Positions 61,890 to 64,000 of a stretch of DNA of 64,000 nucleotides are shown one piece after another. Where the stretch lies: NCBI RefSeq assembly GCF_000612725.1, contig NZ_HG964456.1:186001-250000 (forward strand). The letters are read 5' to 3'. A program made the translations under genes and the position numbers. How positions within the stretch are numbered: position 1 is the stretch's first letter; each line of letters opens with the position of its first letter. Below the pieces are notes generated by a model that was given only the letters and a program-made list of their open reading frames with translations, had not been told where the DNA came from and ran no database searches. The DNA comes from Mycolicibacterium austroafricanum (lineage in GTDB: Bacteria > Actinomycetota > Actinomycetes > Mycobacteriales > Mycobacteriaceae).

Positions 61890-63056
61890 ATGTCACACGA
61901 CCAGCCGGCCATCATTGGTGCCGCCGAACTCACTCCAGGAAGAAACGTTCCGTACACCTCCACTGAATTGCATGTGCGCGCCGCGGTCGTGGCTCTCGCC
62001 GACGCAGGGGTGGCCCCAGACGAGGTCGACGGTCTCGTGTGCGCTGGGCCGATGACGAACGAGGGCTCGGTCTTCCTGTCCGAGGACCTCATGGACTATC
62101 TCGGGCTGCACAACCTGAAACTTCAGATGACCTGTCAGCTTGGCGGCGGGACCCATCTGGCCATGACGCGCATGGCGAGTAACGTCATCGCCCGAGGCGA
62201 GGCCGAGACGGTGCTGGTCGTGTCGGCGGGCGAGTTTCCGCCGATACGCGATGGCGGGCGCGAACTGATGGCGCTGGTGTGTGACCACGCGTTCGAGATG
62301 CCCTACGGACCGTCCGTGCCGGCGCTCTACGGCTTGATCGCGCAGGCCTGGATGCACGAGACAGGACAGGGCAAGGCGGACATCGCCGAGGTCACCGCGT
62401 CGCAGGACCGCTGGGCGGCGCTGAACCCCGCGGCGATCGCGCACCGCTCGCAACGCCTGAGCGTGGAGGACGTGCTGGCGTCCCGACCGATCGCCGGGCC
62501 GTTCCACTTCTACCACTGCTCGATTCCCTGCGAGGGCGGTGGCGCGCTCGTGCTGGGCTCGGCCCGCCGGGCCCGCCAGGGCAAACACCGGCCGGTACAC
62601 CTGCTCGGGTTTGGAGAGGGTCACACCCACGGCTTCCTGACCTCGCTGGCCCGCCCCGGTCGTACCGGGGCCGCCCGTTCTGGTCCGATAGCCTTCGAGC
62701 GCTCCGGACGGGCGCCGGCCGACATCGACATCGCCTTGCTCTACGACGCCTTCGCCTCAAACCCGGCGATGATCCTGGAGGAGGCGGGCTTCGTGAAGCC
62801 CGGCGGGGCAGGCGATTTCTACCGTGACGGCCGCGCCGATCCGGGCGGCGACCTTCCGGTGAACACTGACGGCGGCCTGATCCGGTTCGGGCACACCGGG
62901 ACCTCCTCTGGCATTTCGCAGATCCTCGAGGGTTATTGGCAGTTGTCCGGTCGCGCCGAGGGCCGTCAGGTCTTCGGGGCGGACACCGCGTTCGTGCACA
63001 GCTACGGCTCGATGCTGTGCAGTCACGTCAGCATGGTGATGGAGGGAGCGTCATGA
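61890..63056 (+). CDS. Thiolase-fold lipid-transfer-type protein (SCP-x/Ltp family)
   Basis: 388 aa from the ATG at 61890 (MSHDQPAIIGAAE); GAGGAG lies about 10 bases upstream. Thiolase fold with a Cys in MTCQLGGGTHL and a late GHTGTSSGISQ carrying the active-site His. LYDAFASNPAMILEEAGF is typical of the Ltp/SCP-x branch. In such loci the partner DUF35 protein is needed for activity; here it follows with a 4-base overlap. Retro-aldol cleavage or thiolysis of an acyl-CoA is the likely role. TATGCT (61831-61836) may be its -10. Confidence 0.85.
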   Translation: MSHDQPAIIGAAELTPGRNVPYTSTELHVRAAVVALADAGVAPDEVDGLVCAGPMTNEGSVFLSEDLMDYLGLHNLKLQMTCQLGGGTHLAMTRMASNVIARGEAETVLVVSAGEFPPIRDGGRELMALVCDHAFEMPYGPSVPALYGLIAQAWMHETGQGKADIAEVTASQDRWAALNPAAIAHRSQRLSVEDVLASRPIAGPFHFYHCSIPCEGGGALVLGSARRARQGKHRPVHLLGFGEGHTHGFLTSLARPGRTGAARSGPIAFERSGRAPADIDIALLYDAFASNPAMILEEAGFVKPGGAGDFYRDGRADPGGDLPVNTDGGLIRFGHTGTSSGISQILEGYWQLSGRAEGRQVFGADTAFVHSYGSMLCSHVSMVMEGAS

Positions 63057-63490
63057 CCGCAGCTTCGAGTTCCCTCGACGGTTTGCACGATCCTGAGGCG
63101 CTGCCGCCGCTGACCGATGTCAACCGTCCCTACTTCGCAGCAGCGGCCCGCGGCGTACTCGTCTTCCAGCGGTGCGCGAACGGCCACCCGTTCCTCTACC
63201 CGCGGCTGGTGTGTCCCGTCTGCCATGACGGTGAGTTGGCCTGGGAGACCGCGGCGGGTACTGGTGAGATCGTCAGTTTCGCGCCGGTGTACCGCCCCCC
63301 GTGGGACTCGTTCCCGCGCAGCGAGCCGTACGTCGTCGTGCTCGTTCGTCTGGACGAGGGGCCGCAGTTGTTGGCCAGTCTCGAGGGCGTGGCCCCCGAT
63401 GAAGTTGCGATCGGCGCAAGAGTGCGCGCAGTGTTCGAGCGGGTGAACGAGGACCTTGGGCTGGTCCGATTCAGGCCGGCGGCGTCGTGA
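63053..63490 (+). CDS. DUF35 OB-fold/zinc-ribbon partner protein
   Basis: 145 aa. Zinc-ribbon-like RCANGHPFLYPRLVCPVC (one ligand position is His in the first pair), then an OB-fold (GTGEIVSFAPVYRP..., VRAVFERVNEDLGLVRF). DUF35 proteins form complexes with thiolase-like lipid-transfer aldolases and may bind acyl-CoA. Overlaps the thiolase stop and the following LLM gene by 4 bases each, so the three genes are co-translated. Confidence 0.87.
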   Translation: MTAASSSLDGLHDPEALPPLTDVNRPYFAAAARGVLVFQRCANGHPFLYPRLVCPVCHDGELAWETAAGTGEIVSFAPVYRPPWDSFPRSEPYVVVLVRLDEGPQLLASLEGVAPDEVAIGARVRAVFERVNEDLGLVRFRPAAS

Positions 63491-64000
63491 GCACGTACGG
63501 GGTCTCGGTGCTCGGCGCGGACTTGGCCACCCTTGTCGAGACCGCCGAGGCTACCGACCTCGCCGGCTTCGACGCCGCCTGGGCCTCGGAGTTCTACTCG
63601 CGCTCCGGCTCGATCTCGATGGCCGCGATGGCCGCGCGCACAAAGCGCTGCCGCATCGGGTCGTCGATCCTGTATGGCGTCGGGCGCAGCCCGCTCGTGC
63701 TCGCCACCGAGGCGCGTGACCTCGACGAGCTTTCAGGCGGGCGCGTCGTACTCGGGCTCGGCAACGGCACACGCCGCATGATGAGCGACTGGCACGGCGT
63801 GGAGGACACCTCCGCTCCCGCTCTGCGCATGGAGGAGCTGGTCCCGCTCGTGCGTCGGATCTGGAACCTGCACGAGGGCCCCGTGCGCCATGAGGGGCGC
63901 TTCTACCGGATGAATCTCGTCCCAACCGGCGACGTCGCGCCGCCGAAGCGAGCGATCCCGATCATCACCGCGGGCGTGCGTCCGCGGATGTGCGAGGTGG
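63487..64000 (+). CDS. LLM-class (F420-dependent) oxidoreductase, partial
   Basis: The first 171 codons, cut by the window end. GTG start overlaps the DUF35 stop (GTGA). The sequence reads as a luciferase-like TIM barrel: AEATDLAGFDAAWASEFYSR, ISMAAMAARTKRCRIGSSI, LDELSGGRVVLGLGNGTRRM, HEGRFYRMN. In mycobacteria such enzymes usually use the deazaflavin F420. It probably acts on the same acyl-CoA or ketone as the thiolase/DUF35 pair. Confidence 0.87.
   Translation, partial: MSTYGVSVLGADLATLVETAEATDLAGFDAAWASEFYSRSGSISMAAMAARTKRCRIGSSILYGVGRSPLVLATEARDLDELSGGRVVLGLGNGTRRMMSDWHGVEDTSAPALRMEELVPLVRRIWNLHEGPVRHEGRFYRMNLVPTGDVAPPKRAIPIITAGVRPRMCEV

Overview
The window comes from a fast-growing mycobacterium (Mycolicibacterium-like). 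It is GC-rich throughout, carries the mycobacterial division and cell-wall (dcw) cluster in its usual order, and contains Wag31 with the phosphorylated threonine conserved. It also has F420-type, thiolase/DUF35 and CYP153 genes typical of soil mycobacteria. Genes are tightly packed; many neighbours overlap by 4 bases (ATGA/GTGA). I saw no rRNA, tRNA, CRISPR array, prophage or insertion sequence.

Bases 1-18236 (+ strand) are the dcw block: end of a proline-rich membrane protein, pbpB, murE, murF, mraY, murD, ftsW, murG, murC, ftsQ, a 190-base leader, ftsZ, pgeF (yfiH), a YggS-like PLP protein, sepF, a YggT protein, wag31 and a small membrane protein. Together they make lipid II from UDP-MurNAc, flip and cross-link it at the septum, build the Z-ring and direct polar growth. 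Bases 18246-25001 hold assorted genes: a phosphoribosyltransferase, a TIGR01777 epimerase, a GATase-like protein, a lipoprotein of the beta-lactamase fold that has lost its catalytic motifs, a SnoaL protein, an SDR, a MerR regulator and a small secreted protein followed by a 27-bp tandem repeat.

Bases 25002-32766 are the most unusual part. A lower-GC, palindrome-rich non-coding stretch of about 850 bases precedes one gene of about 2,300 codons. Its secreted product combines a GH18 chitinase-like domain, a GH5 cellulase-like domain, two CBM2 modules and six Calx-beta modules. Its stop codon interlocks with that of a convergent DctR/CitB-type response regulator. That regulator and its CitA/DcuS-type kinase are divergent from a tripartite tricarboxylate transporter (tctC-tctB-tctA) followed by a universal stress protein.

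Bases 38550-41349 hold a membrane protein of unknown function, a predicted diiron/metal-dependent hydrolase and a divergent TetR gene with a clear inverted repeat between them. Bases 41339-50076 form a complete nitrate assimilation locus: nirD, nirB and a small unknown protein on one strand; narK and a nitrate reductase fused to its own flavodoxin/FAD/NADPH module on the other.

Bases 50086-64000 are accessory metabolism: an acyltransferase-3 membrane protein, a CMD-family protein, a Zn-alcohol dehydrogenase, a TLP1-type thiolase, two TetR regulators, a hot-dog thioesterase and an alpha/beta hydrolase. Next comes a CYP153 alkane/fatty-acid terminal hydroxylase operon (ferredoxin, P450, ferredoxin reductase) with a divergent AraC regulator. 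The window ends in a thiolase-fold/DUF35/LLM-oxidoreductase operon cut by the window edge. Several regulator genes here appear to have leaderless promoters with palindromes over the core elements.
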